A stretch of 64,000 nt of DNA from Acidobacteriota bacterium. GTDB lineage: Bacteria > Acidobacteriota > Blastocatellia > RBC074. Position 1 is the first letter of the stretch. The number at the start of each line of letters is the position of its first letter. Location of the stretch: positions 124,001-188,000 of the forward strand of contig JAFDVI010000007.1 in the NCBI GenBank assembly GCA_018269055.1. Direction: 5' to 3'. Position numbers and translations under genes: made by a program. Shown in pieces: positions 1 through 10,789 of this stretch. The notes beneath the pieces are model-generated. The model was given only the letters and a program-made list of their open reading frames with translations. It did not search any database and was not told the DNA's origin.

Positions 1-1161
1 ATTGAAGGTGTTATTTACACCAGCTTTTGAATGTTTGAAGAATCCAGTGACGCGATAGCCCGCAAGTAAATAGCGGAAGAATGACGAATCATGTTTTTCT
101 GGGTTGAAACGTATCCGAAGCAGAAATGAAACGTGTGAGAACTCGCCTTCTGCGTCGAAGTAAGCAGTTTTTCCCAAGTGGTCTGAACTACCATTACGCC
201 AATTGAAGAGTAAATCACCTTTTCGAAGCAAGACAGTCTTTTTCTCAGTTTCACTGACTTCAGCAAATGGCACATCGTCAAGATTTAGGATGCCTTCAAT
301 ATTGATATTTGGAAGTGAAATGACCTTGAGTCCATCGTTAAGCGAGCGATCAATCTCGCCACCGACACCGTAGGAAATTTCTGCGACTCGTTTCAGTAAC
401 ACCACCTCCCAATGCGCCGGAATGTCGCCGAGCCAGTCGAGGCCGGAGGGTTTGAGGGGCGCGTTTTCGGGGAGGCCAGCGGCGCGGGCGGCCGCGGGCG
501 GCAAGCCTCGGGTGACGGTGCGGGAGATGAGTGCGGTGCGCTTCTCCTTCAGCCGCTCGATCAACTCCCGCTTCTTCGCCACCAACCGATCCATCCGCCC
601 CGTCTCTCGATCCAGAAACGCCGCGATGGCTTGTTGCTCGGCTAAAGGTGGAAGCGAAAGAAACAAGTCAGCATATTTCTCTCCGCTGACGTTTTGGATT
701 GTTGACTGAATGAAAATTGATGAAAGCCACTGCCAATAGCTCGTCGAAGTCGTGAAGTATTTGATGAATGCAGGAAAAGCTTTCTGGGCGCTCATTCGTG
801 CCCGGATGAGATAGCCAGCGTAGGCGCAGATGCCCCAACTGCTTTGGTAAAGAAAAGTCTTCCCGGAAGTTGCGCCGCTTCGTGCAAACAAAAGATCGCC
901 ATCTTCAAGAAGGTATGGAGCGGCAACCTCTTTGGGCAATGAGCGGAATGTATCATCTCGAAGGCTGCCATTTTCGTGAACGTCCGTGATACGCACATAA
1001 CGCGGCAAGTCAGGATCATCAAGTTCGGCAGACTCGTTCGCGCCATACTGCAAAGATTCCGCAAGAACGCGGCGCAACCGGGTCACGTTCCAATGCTCCG
1101 GCACATCGCCAAGCCATTCGACGCCGCTAGCTTTGTATTTTGGATAGGCGGGGAATTTCAT
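1..1161 (-). CDS. hsdS: Type I restriction enzyme specificity subunit HsdS (3' end cut by window edge)
   Basis: DNA-recognition subunit of a type I restriction-modification enzyme, which would partner the HsdM encoded at 1800-3938. The frame is open from the ATG at 1161 to the left edge (387 residues seen), so the C terminus is missing. The protein has the two-half layout of the family: the first half has WLGDVPEHW at residues 16-24 and ends with LPPLAEQQAIAAFLD (170-184) and a helical spacer; the second half restarts with WLGDIPAHW (243-251). Type I genes usually touch or overlap, but here about 640 bp of palindromic repeats separate hsdS from hsdM. hsdR is not in the window. I translated this frame by hand on the reverse strand and found no stop. 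Confidence 0.9.
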   Translation of the reverse strand, partial: MKFPAYPKYKASGVEWLGDVPEHWNVTRLRRVLAESLQYGANESAELDDPDLPRYVRITDVHENGSLRDDTFRSLPKEVAAPYLLEDGDLLFARSGATSGKTFLYQSSWGICAYAGYLIRARMSAQKAFPAFIKYFTTSTSYWQWLSSIFIQSTIQNVSGEKYADLFLSLPPLAEQQAIAAFLDRETGRMDRLVAKKRELIERLKEKRTALISRTVTRGLPPAAARAAGLPENAPLKPSGLDWLGDIPAHWEVVLLKRVAEISYGVGGEIDRSLNDGLKVISLPNINIEGILNLDDVPFAEVSETEKKTVLLRKGDLLFNWRNGSSDHLGKTAYFDAEGEFSHVSFLLRIRFNPEKHDSSFFRYLLAGYRVTGFFKHSKAGVNNTFN

Positions 1162-1205
1162 CGGCACTGTCCCTTTCGCGCCCCAACGGGGCAACAATAC
1201 GTTAG

Positions 1206-1690
1206 CCCAGGGCAACGCCCTGGGATGGACAAGCCCCACAACATAACAAGCCCTGAAGGGGCGGCATAATCTGTCAGGAAATTCATTGGCACACTTTCTG
1301 TCGTACTTGCGATCTTTTATTTCGCCCTTTCAGGGCTGCTTCATTCATACATTGCTACCCAGGGCGATGCCCTGGGCTGGATTTGTCCGCCGCGTTGCGG
1401 CTTTGCTCATGCATTGCGACCCAGGGCGTTGCCCTGGGCTGGATTTATCCGCCGCGTTGCGGCTTTGCTCATGCATTGCGACCCGGGGCGTTGCCCTGGG
1501 CTGGATTTGTCCGCCGCGTTGCGGCTTTGCTCATGCATTGCGACCCAGGGCGTTGCCCTGGGCTGGATTTATCCGCCGCGTTGCGGCTTTGCTCATGCAT
1601 TGCGACCCAGGGCGTTGCCCTGGGCTGGATTCGTCTGCCGCGTTGCGGCTTTGCTCATGCATTGCGACCCAGGGCGTTGCCTTGGGCTGG
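1206..1690. repeat. 62-bp tandem palindromic repeat array between hsdM and hsdS
   Basis: Unit starts (ggattt or a variant) fall at 1379, 1441, 1503, 1565, 1627 and 1689, an exact period of 62 bp. Each unit carries the hairpin core CCCAGGGC-gtt-GCCCTGGG (for example 1420-1438 and 1544-1562). A diverged first core sits at 1358-1376, and a lone copy in the complementary orientation (aac loop) at 1206-1224. Other short palindromes (ccccaacgggg, gccctgaaggggc) lie around 1180-1260. Because 62 is not a multiple of three, the array is open in several frames and produces spurious proline/cysteine-rich reading frames. It resembles dispersed REP-like palindromes; no RAYT-type transposase gene is nearby. 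Confidence 0.85.
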
Positions 1691-1701
1691 AGTTGGCGTG
1701 C

Positions 1702-1812
1702 CCCGTTGGGACTGCACGAGATTATTCACGCCGTCACCGTGGCCGCATCAAGCGCGCCTTCCGTCTGCGCGCACAGCCGTTGGGGCTGGGTTGGATTATT
1801 CACGCCGTCACC
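1702..1812. repeat. Diverged 74-bp tandem duplication reaching into the hsdM stop region
   Basis: The 19-bp string gattattcacgccgtcacc occurs at 1720-1738 and again at 1794-1812, 74 bp apart. The second copy encodes the last residues and TGA stop of hsdM (1800-1802). Upstream of each copy is a similar ccgttggg motif, so the segment looks like an old tandem duplication of the 3' end of hsdM next to the 62-bp array. Confidence 0.7.
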
Positions 1813-3938
1813 TCCCTCAGCAAATCCAGAATTTCGCTTTCCAGTTGTTTGATGTCGGCTTCGATCACCTCCAGCGGGCGCGGCGGTTCGTAGCGGTAAA
1901 AGTGGCGGTTGAGCGGGATTTCGTAACCGATCTTGGTTTTGCTGTGGTCAATCCAGGCGTCGGGCACGTGCGGCAGGACTTCGCGCGCGAAGTAGGTTTC
2001 GACATTTTCTTTCAGCGGCACGGTTTCGGTGTCGCGCAATTCCGGGTCGGGTTCGGCGTGGCCTTTGGCATCGCGGCAGATGTCGGCGGTTTCGTCGCGT
2101 TCACTGAGGGCGGCCAGCACGGCTTTCAGTTCCTGGGCGCTCAATCGCAGGTCGCGCTGTTTTGCGGCGGATTTCAAGTCAGCCAGGAAGGCTTCGCGGT
2201 CTTTGTACAGCCGGTCGTCCAGGCTTTGCAGAAATGCGCGGAGTTCCGCTTGCCGCCGCTCGCCCGCCTCGATTTCCTGCTGGCGGATGGCGGGGTCTTT
2301 CTTTTTGCTGTCGGACAGACTCTTGAAGCCGCTTTCGTCTTCCAGCCGGGCGATGCGTTCGGCGCTCACCCTGAAGTTCAGCCGCAACGGGCGCTCGACG
2401 GTGATTTTGCGGTAGCCGAAATCTTCGTTGTCGAAGACTTTGCTGACCACGCGCTGGCGCTGGATTGTTTGATGCGTGATGGCGTCCTGCTCGGCAAAGC
2501 TGCGCGTTTCGCCGTCGTGGAAGTTGCCAAAGATTTTGGTGATTTCGCCGATGTGGTCAGGGTCTTTTGCTTTGTCCGATGGATCGCCGACGCGGCGGCG
2601 TTTGTTACCCAGGGACTTTTCCATCTGCACCCAGAAGGCGCGGGCGTCAATCAGTTGGACTTTGCCTTTGCGGTCTTTTTCTTTGCGATTGGTCAGCACC
2701 CACAGGTAAGTGGAAATGCCCGTGTTGTAAAACAACTGTTCGGGCAGGGCGACGACGGCTTCCAGCCAGTCGTTTTCGATGATCCATTGGCGGATGCTGC
2801 TTTCGCCTCCGCCCGCGTCGCCGGTAAAGAGCGGCGAACCGTTGAAGACAATCGCCAACCGGCTGCCGCCATCCTGCGGCTGACGCATTTTGGAAAGCAT
2901 GTGTTGCAGAAACAGCAGCGCGCCGTCATTCACGCGCGGCGTACCTGCGCCGAAGCGTCCGCCGTAGCCAAGTTCGTCGCGCTCTTTTTCGATGTGGCGT
3001 TGCTGCTGTTTCCACTCCACGCCGAAGGGCGGATTGGCCAGCATGTAATCGAACGTCCACGGGCTGCCGTCGGCCTGGCGGTCGAAACCGTCTTTGGTGA
3101 ACGTATCGCCGAGGATGATGTTTTCGGCGTCCTCGCCCTTGATGAGCATGTCGGATTTGCAGACCGCCCAGGCTTCGTCGTTCCAGTCCTGGCCGAACAG
3201 CTTCGGCTGGGCATCGGCGTTCAGGTTGCGGATGTACTTTTCAGCCACGGACAACATTCCGCCCGTGCCGCAAGCCGGGTCGTAAATGGTTTTGACAACG
3301 TGGCTGCGGGCCAAATCTTTTTCCGGCGACAGCAGCAGATTGACCATCAGCTTGATGACTTCACGCGGAGTGAAATGCTCTCCGGCCTCTTCGTTCGATT
3401 GCTCCGCGCCGATGCGGATCAGTTCCTCGAACACGTAGCCCATCTGCACGTTGTCCACGCGTTCGGGTGACAAATCCATCTTGGCGAACCGCTGGACGAC
3501 CAAATACAGCAGGTCTTTTTCAGCCATCCGGGCGATCTGCGCGCCGAAATCGAAGCGCTCCATAATGGCGCGGACGTTGGGCGAAAAGCCGTTGATGTAA
3601 TTGTTCAGATTCGGCGCAAGTTGATTGGCATCGTCGAGCAACCCATTGAAACCTTGCTCTTTCGGCAAGCCGTCGAAGGTGAACTTGGACAGGTTGTAAA
3701 AGGGATTTTCGGTAATCTGGCAAAGTTTATGGCGGCGAATGTTTTCCGGCTTACCTTCAAGCGTAGCTGCTTCTTTCAGCACAGCAGCTTTGGTCGGCGC
3801 CAGAATGCAATCGAAGCGGCGCAGCACCGTCAGCGGCAGAATGACCTTGCGGTATTCGTTGCGTTTGTAAGGGCCACGCAGCAGGTTGCAAATGCCCCAG
3901 ATAAAACTGGCAAGTTGGGAGTGATTTTCAGCAGACAT
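1800..3938 (-). CDS. hsdM: Type I restriction-modification DNA methylase subunit HsdM
   Basis: N6-adenine methyltransferase subunit of a type I system (712 residues). The N-terminal HsdM helical domain includes RNEYRKVILPLTVLRRFD (26-43). The catalytic core has HFTPREV (188-194), the S-adenosylmethionine motif I DPACGTGGM (220-228) and the catalytic NPPFG motif IV (302-306). It is longer than the usual ~500-residue HsdM, with an extra charged helical C-terminal part of roughly 200 residues ending in a predicted coiled coil (ELESEILDLLREV-like). hsdS lies downstream on the same strand. The gene begins only about 120 bp from tRNA-Lys, a common place for island boundaries, but no integrase or att duplication is visible. 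Confidence 0.93.
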   Translation of the reverse strand: MSAENHSQLASFIWGICNLLRGPYKRNEYRKVILPLTVLRRFDCILAPTKAAVLKEAATLEGKPENIRRHKLCQITENPFYNLSKFTFDGLPKEQGFNGLLDDANQLAPNLNNYINGFSPNVRAIMERFDFGAQIARMAEKDLLYLVVQRFAKMDLSPERVDNVQMGYVFEELIRIGAEQSNEEAGEHFTPREVIKLMVNLLLSPEKDLARSHVVKTIYDPACGTGGMLSVAEKYIRNLNADAQPKLFGQDWNDEAWAVCKSDMLIKGEDAENIILGDTFTKDGFDRQADGSPWTFDYMLANPPFGVEWKQQQRHIEKERDELGYGGRFGAGTPRVNDGALLFLQHMLSKMRQPQDGGSRLAIVFNGSPLFTGDAGGGESSIRQWIIENDWLEAVVALPEQLFYNTGISTYLWVLTNRKEKDRKGKVQLIDARAFWVQMEKSLGNKRRRVGDPSDKAKDPDHIGEITKIFGNFHDGETRSFAEQDAITHQTIQRQRVVSKVFDNEDFGYRKITVERPLRLNFRVSAERIARLEDESGFKSLSDSKKKDPAIRQQEIEAGERRQAELRAFLQSLDDRLYKDREAFLADLKSAAKQRDLRLSAQELKAVLAALSERDETADICRDAKGHAEPDPELRDTETVPLKENVETYFAREVLPHVPDAWIDHSKTKIGYEIPLNRHFYRYEPPRPLEVIEADIKQLESEILDLLREVTA

Positions 3939-4056
3939 GGTTTACGGGATCGAGAAGTCGAGGAATCGCTCTTTTCAGAGCATTGGCACACTATGGGCAC
4001 GTAGAAAGTAAAACAGGCAATCCGAAGATTGCCTGTAAATTTTTCTGTCCAAAAGA

Positions 4057-4129
4057 TGAGCCGTGATGGGCTCGAACCATCGACCCGCAGATTAAGAGTC
4101 TGCTGCTCTACCAACTGAGCTAACGGCCC
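4057..4129 (-). tRNA. tRNA-Lys (anticodon CTT)
   Basis: On the reverse strand the acceptor arm GGGCCGT pairs with ACGGCTC (one G-T pair), the D arm has AGCTCAGTTGGTAGAGC, the anticodon stem GCAGA/TCTGC encloses loop CTCTTAA with anticodon CTT, and the T arm has GGTTCGAGCC. The discriminator base is A; CCA is not encoded. Length 73 nt. Confidence 0.95.
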
Positions 4130-4271
4130 GGATTGTCAGTGAGAAGGCTTGATGACCTGCTCAAGTGGGCTGCATTTTTGACGATGGGTCGGCGGGTTGT
4201 CAAGACATTGAAATCTGTGAAGCGACGCTTCACGCTGGACTCGCAAGATCAATAGGAGCACAAAACTTTTG

Positions 4272-4359
4272 GACAGGATGAACAGGATTTTTCAAGATTA
4301 TGATTTACCGGACAGCCGTACTTTCAATATCAATCCTGAAGCATCCTGAAAATCCTGTC
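4272..4359. repeat. Imperfect word palindrome (caggat / atcctg type)
   Basis: The left half repeats the word ACAGGAT (gacaggatgaacaggatt) and the right half repeats its complement (atcctgaaaatcctgtc), so the stretch can fold into a long imperfect hairpin. It lies just 3' of the SDR gene on its strand and before tRNA-Lys. The same word type recurs at 63343-63416. It could act as a transcription terminator. Confidence 0.7.
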
Positions 4360-4392
4360 TAAAAATTATGTCTCAATCTTGCGTGGCTTGAT

Positions 4393-5150
<758 letters not shown>

Positions 5151-5154
<4 letters not shown>

Positions 5155-5735
5155 GTTGATTGCTCCTTCGTTGGTGATGTTGGTGCTGGAACGCCCGACA
5201 TCATATTCGCCCAGCAAGTTGGCTGGAAAGCAGTTTTGGGTTCGGCGGAAGAATTCTTTGCGGAAATCATCGCTTTCAATCCCGCGCGAAATTCCGGCAG
5301 CACCATTCCCGTCCAAATTTCCCTGAATTGATCAAACAGCAAAGACTGGCGTTTGCGGTACTCCTCGCTCAGTTGTTCCAACACGGAAATTTCCCGACTT
5401 TCCGGTTTGCGTCGTTTGATGCGCGCCAATTCGATTTCAATGACTTTGCATTGCGTAACTTTATCCTGAAAATCTCCGAGCAGATCCTGACTGCGTTTGA
5501 GCAGTTCAATCAGCAAGGCTAATCGGCCGGGAAAAGAATTTCGCAATTGTTCCGCGCTGTATCGCAATCGTTTGCCAGAGATTCTCAAATTGTGAAGCTG
5601 CTCTTCGGTGGGCAAAAGCTCGATTGCCGGCCAGTGAGAATAAAACTCCTTCAAGCGCGTCCGTAAGATTTTGACGGCCGTGATGTGAACAGGATCGTCC
5701 AGAGAAACTTTTCTTACCTTAAACGGTTTGCTCAT
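5151..5735 (-). CDS. CHAD domain protein, C-terminal half (split gene)
   Basis: This 194-residue protein carries the second half of a CHAD domain, a conserved histidine alpha-helical domain that binds polyphosphate in characterised members. The second CHAD repeat is seen as [13 protein letters not shown] (47-59) with further helices to about 150; the last 40 residues look unrelated and low in structure. The ATG at 5733-5735 lies inside the last codons of the preceding gene in the +1 frame, with GAGGTG upstream as a possible ribosome site. Its stop overlaps the SDR start. The two halves may be separate chains, or one protein joined by a frameshift; compare the N-terminal half at 5719-6285. Confidence 0.75.
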
Positions 5736-6285
5736 CTTTCACCTCTTCCGGCACGTCTTCCGGCACCTCTTCCGGCACGTCTTCCGGCACCTCTTCCGGC
5801 ACCTCTTTCTGATCGGAACGATCTTCCTTTTCATTGCGTGAAAACTCCTGCTTGAACCCGGCATATTCTTCGCTGCGCAGATAATTCTGCAGTTTACGCA
5901 ACCTGCGACTGCGCCTGGATTGCAGGCGGCGAATAAACGCCTCAACGGCTGTCTGCTCTTCTGTGCCAGCCTTTGTCACCAGAAATTGCTGCGATTTCAT
6001 GGCCTGGATCATGACGTCCAAATCCCGGACTGCCCCCAATGCGTTGGCCAGATTTTCCATGTTCGTGCCCCATCGCCGTCGGTCTTCCTTGGCAAAACAG
6101 GCGGCAAAATTTCTGATCGCCACGCGTAAACGTCGGATGCCGACACGCATATCGTGCACGGCTTCGATGTCTCCTGCGAATGCTCCTGTTTCGTGTTGAA
6201 GTATTGCCTGTTGAAGTTCCACCACCAGCTTACGGGCAAAACTCGCCGTGGATTCCGTTGAAGACGGAACCTCGCTCGTTTCCAT
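5719..6285 (-). CDS. CHAD domain protein, N-terminal half (split gene)
   Basis: This 188-residue protein holds the first CHAD repeat: HDMRVGIRRLR at 44-54 and GAVRDLDV at 84-91, followed by basic helices. A complete CHAD domain has two such repeats in one chain of about 250-300 residues; here the second is in the next gene. The C terminus is a low-complexity EEVPEDVP repeat (12-bp DNA units) that ends in KDEQTV and stops inside the next gene's start. The ATG at 6285 is preceded by GGAGAA at good spacing, so a longer upstream extension is unlikely. A one-base change near the repeat would restore a single CHAD protein. Confidence 0.75.
   Translation of the reverse strand: METSEVPSSTESTASFARKLVVELQQAILQHETGAFAGDIEAVHDMRVGIRRLRVAIRNFAACFAKEDRRRWGTNMENLANALGAVRDLDVMIQAMKSQQFLVTKAGTEEQTAVEAFIRRLQSRRSRRLRKLQNYLRSEEYAGFKQEFSRNEKEDRSDQKEVPEEVPEDVPEEVPEDVPEEVKDEQTV
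5740..5811 (-). repeat. 12-bp coding tandem repeat in the split CHAD gene
   Basis: Six 12-bp units read cacctcttccgg or cacgtcttccgg on the + strand, alternating in pairs (24-bp super-unit), the last one diverged. They encode alternating EEVP and EDVP on the reverse strand. Unit length is a multiple of three, so copy-number change alone would not shift the frame. Confidence 0.85.
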
Positions 6286-6794
6286 AATCTTTTCTCCGAA
6301 TCCGGAATCAGTGCTCGAAGATTTTAAGTCGCCACCATGTAAGGCGGCAAGCTCCCCAAAAACGGCAGGTTGTCCGGAGCCGAAAAATTTTCCACAAAAC
6401 CTGGAAGAAACATTCAATTGTGCGTTTTTTATCAGTGCCAGCAAGATCTGCTGGTGTTGGGCAAGGATGTGGCGGTCCGATGCCGGTATTAACTACCCCC
6501 GCTGCTACCTCTCGACTAGCTCTTTGGCACGAGAAGGCCGATTGTACCCAGTGAGCAATCGGCCTTTTCGCTGTCCTGAATAGTTTTTGTCCTCACCCCA
6601 CAAAAGCTTCCCGTCAGAACACTCCTAAGCTTCGATTCTACGCATCATGTCCTTACCAAACTGGCCGTTGAGCGGCCATATCCCTTTGCTTGACCGGCTG
6701 GATGGAGTGGAGTACAACTGAGTCCGGTTGGCCGGTAACTCTAATGTTTTCTGCCATCAACACACTGCAAAGCATGGTTTGCGTGTGAATTGAG
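6286..6794. other. Gene-free stretch with hairpins, possible small RNA or leader
   Basis: No convincing coding frame lies here. It contains a perfect 11-bp inverted repeat (see 6534-6568) and a smaller hairpin CCAGCA-agatc-TGCTGG near 6440. The left part is the 5' leader of the CHAD operon on the reverse strand. I do not recognise an RNA family. Confidence 0.4.
6534..6568 (+). terminator. Strong hairpin with short T run, rho-independent terminator candidate
   Basis: AAGGCCGATTG (6534-6544) and CAATCGGCCTT (6556-6566) form a perfect 11-bp stem with an 11-nt loop, followed by TT. On the + strand this fits a terminator, but no + strand gene precedes it, so an unannotated short transcript upstream is possible. 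Confidence 0.55.
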
Positions 6795-7169
6795 ATGATT
6801 TCAATGCGGGAGAAAAGCGTGCATCGCATTCCACGGTTTTGTTCGCTAGACGGTTTCACCGAGCTAAGTTCTTCGCTCGAAGGAATCGTCCTGCGCTCGC
6901 TTGCCCCGTTTGATACCGTTTGCGCCCGCACACTCAACACCAACTATTACATTTTCATTTTGGAACCTGAAACCGGGAAGGCGCTGGTGCAAGGCGGGAG
7001 ATATTTTGAAGAACCCATTGAAGCAACGGTCAGCGGTTCAACCTTTGGTGGCTGTATGCTCAAAATGGGATGGCTCGGCATTGGTTTTCGAATCGAGTTT
7101 TATTCCGGCGGCCAGCGCATCGTCACTTCACCGGTTCAAACCATCTGCATCGAACGCGGCGACAACTAA
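6795..7169 (+). CDS. Hypothetical protein
   Basis: A 124-residue protein I do not recognise. It has a beta-rich look with several short hydrophobic strands (YYIFILEPETG, LGIGFRIEFYSGG) and no signal peptide or membrane segment. The start is uncertain: ATG at 6795 has no clear ribosome site, and a second ATG follows at 6804. It stands alone, convergent with the VanZ-like gene 3 bp downstream. Codon use resembles its neighbours, so it is probably real. Confidence 0.5.
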   Translation: MISMREKSVHRIPRFCSLDGFTELSSSLEGIVLRSLAPFDTVCARTLNTNYYIFILEPETGKALVQGGRYFEEPIEATVSGSTFGGCMLKMGWLGIGFRIEFYSGGQRIVTSPVQTICIERGDN

Positions 7170-7172
7170 ACC

Positions 7173-7655
7173 TCAATCGTTTCGCCGGCTTAGCCACAAA
7201 ATCAACAATGCCGTCATTCCTCCCAAAGAATCAATCATACTGTCCACAATCGAAGGAGTTCGCGAAGCAACAAATGTTTGGTGGAATTCGTCCAGCAGCG
7301 CATACACAACGACAATCAACCAGGAAAAAAGCGCCCATCGCCAATGCCAACGCGTGATGTCTCCTGACCGAAAGGCTCGGAACAGAATCAACGCCAGGAT
7401 GCCGTATTCCGTGAAGTGCGCCATTTTGCGAATGACAAAATGAATTGGCTGGAATTGTTCAACTGTCAGGCTGGGAAAAATCCAGTGCGCAATCGAGTAA
7501 AGCAGCGACCCGGTGTGTTCTCCGGAAAACGAATCGGTCGAAAAATAGAAAATGGCTGCCAACCAGAGGATCGGAGGCAGCCAGTAAAACAATTTAGATT
7601 TCGGATTGCGAAATGCGGATTGCGGATTTCCCGATTTGATACTCGAATTTGCCAC
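7173..7655 (-). CDS. VanZ-like family membrane protein
   Basis: Small integral membrane protein (160 residues) with about four hydrophobic segments and the family signature: IRKMAHFTEYGILALIL around 75-91 and LLDEFHQTFVASRTPSIVDSMIDSLGG in the second half. The DEFHQ and D..D..N/G motifs are typical of VanZ-like proteins, whose exact function is mostly unknown; the founder gives low-level teicoplanin resistance. The first 20 residues are encoded by a word palindrome (7597-7695), so the ATG at 7655 may be too far upstream; a TTG at 7592 is an alternative. Confidence 0.8.
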   Translation of the reverse strand: MANSSIKSGNPQSAFRNPKSKLFYWLPPILWLAAIFYFSTDSFSGEHTGSLLYSIAHWIFPSLTVEQFQPIHFVIRKMAHFTEYGILALILFRAFRSGDITRWHWRWALFSWLIVVVYALLDEFHQTFVASRTPSIVDSMIDSLGGMTALLILWLSRRND

Positions 7656-7695
7656 TGAATATTATTCCGCAATCCGCAATCTAAAATCCGCAATG
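7597..7695. repeat. Imperfect word palindrome (gcggatt / aatccgc type)
   Basis: The left half repeats GCGGATT and GATTTCGG words; the right half repeats their complements (ccgcaatccgcaat, aaatccgcaatg). It spans the gap between atpG and the VanZ-like gene and runs into the proposed VanZ coding start. Its last bases lie just outside the atpG stop. Confidence 0.75.
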
Positions 7696-7696
7696 C

Positions 7697-8584
7697 TCAT
7701 AGGGCTTCAGCGCCGCTGACGACTTCGATGATTTCGCGCGTGATTTTGGCTTGACGCACGCGGTTCATCACCAGCGTCAGTTTATCAATCACTTCCGAAG
7801 CATTCTTTGACGCGGAATCCATCGCCGTCATACGCGCGCCAAGTTCCGAAGCCACCGATTCCAGCAAGGCGTGATAAATCTGATTTTCGATCAGCTTCGG
7901 CAACAGTTCGCTGTAAATCACCTGCGGCGGTTGTTCGTACAGATAATCAACCAATACTTCAGCTTGGCTGTTTTCGACTTCATCGCGGCCAATGGGCAGC
8001 AACTGCTCGACCACCGGACGTTGTGAAAGCGCCGATTTGAATTCGTTGTATAGCAGATAGACGCGATCAACCGGTTGTTCTTCGGATTTGTAATCCGCAA
8101 CCAGCCCCTGGCCAATTTCAACCACGTCCATAACATTGACCTTACCGGTGCCGGTGATGCCGATATGTTCGCGACGAATCGTGACCGGGCGGCGACGGAA
8201 ATAATCCGCTCCTTTGCGGCCAATCAAAACCAGTTCCACGTCCTTGTCCGTGTTCTGGCGCAAAAACTCCTGTGCGGCTTTGATCAGATTAGTGTTGAAT
8301 CCTCCGCACAAGCCTTTGTCGGCGGTAACCAGAGCAAGAATGACGCGCTCGCGGCGCCCATCTTCACGTTCATGGCCGACCAACAATGGATCGCGATAAT
8401 CGGGCGAACGTCGCGCCGCATCGCCCAAAATCTGCAACATCTTGTTCGTGTACGGGCGCGCAGCCGTCACGCGTTCCGTCGCGCGGCGCAACCGTGCAGC
8501 CGAAACCATTTTCATGGCTTTGGTGATCTGCCGCATATTTTTGACGGCGCGAACCCGTCGCCGTAAATCCTGAACACTAGGCAT
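7697..8584 (-). CDS. atpG: F1Fo ATP synthase subunit gamma
   Basis: Central stalk subunit of F1, 295 residues. The N terminus MPSVQDLRRRVRAVKNMRQITKAMKMVSAARLRR and the C terminus NRVRQAKITREIIEVVSGAEAL are the paired helices that form the rotor coiled coil. The middle has the conserved TADKGLCGGFN segment near residue 90. It follows atpA by 18 bp on the same strand and is the last gene of this cluster; atpD and atpC, which usually follow, are absent. Confidence 0.97.
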   Translation of the reverse strand: MPSVQDLRRRVRAVKNMRQITKAMKMVSAARLRRATERVTAARPYTNKMLQILGDAARRSPDYRDPLLVGHEREDGRRERVILALVTADKGLCGGFNTNLIKAAQEFLRQNTDKDVELVLIGRKGADYFRRRPVTIRREHIGITGTGKVNVMDVVEIGQGLVADYKSEEQPVDRVYLLYNEFKSALSQRPVVEQLLPIGRDEVENSQAEVLVDYLYEQPPQVIYSELLPKLIENQIYHALLESVASELGARMTAMDSASKNASEVIDKLTLVMNRVRQAKITREIIEVVSGAEAL

Positions 8585-8602
8585 ACTGTCCTCTATTCAC
8601 CA

Positions 8603-10710
<2,108 letters not shown>

Positions 10711-10718
10711 AATTTTAG

Positions 10719-10789
10719 GTTCGCAGTTCGCGGTTCACTGTTCGCAGTTCCTTTTTGCTGTGAACTGCCAACAGTGAACTGTGAACTCA
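10719..10789. repeat. Imperfect word palindrome (gttcgcagttc / gaactg type) between atpF and atpH
   Basis: The left arm is made of GTTCGCAGTTCGCGGTTCAC words; the right arm holds GTGAACTGCC, AACAGTGAAC and TGTGAAC. The arms complement each other. The right arm supplies the TGA stop codon of atpF (10787-10789). The same words recur at 59601-59625 and 60029-60055. Confidence 0.75.

Noticed and set aside
1353-1690. CRISPR array
   Set aside because: The units are contiguous with no unique spacers, and no cas genes are near.
1286-1893. Open frames rich in Cys, Pro and Arg within the 62-bp array
   Set aside because: They arise from tandem repeats with a period not divisible by three; no ribosome site or conserved domain.
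1383-3470. Long + strand reading frame (about 695 codons) opposite hsdM
   Set aside because: It is antisense to a well-supported HsdM with intact motifs and starts in the 62-bp array; its composition is that of a shadow frame.
4057-4129. tRNA-Lys as an integration site of the type I locus
   Set aside because: No integrase and no duplicated tRNA 3' end found in the window.
5155-5316. N-terminal extension of the SDR protein
   Set aside because: It reads through the overlapping CHAD gene, lacks a ribosome site and precedes the conserved SDR start.
6490-6530. SRP RNA-like segment on the reverse strand (gagaggtagcagc)
   Set aside because: Lacks the conserved tcagg side of the symmetric loop; resemblance is limited to a short string.
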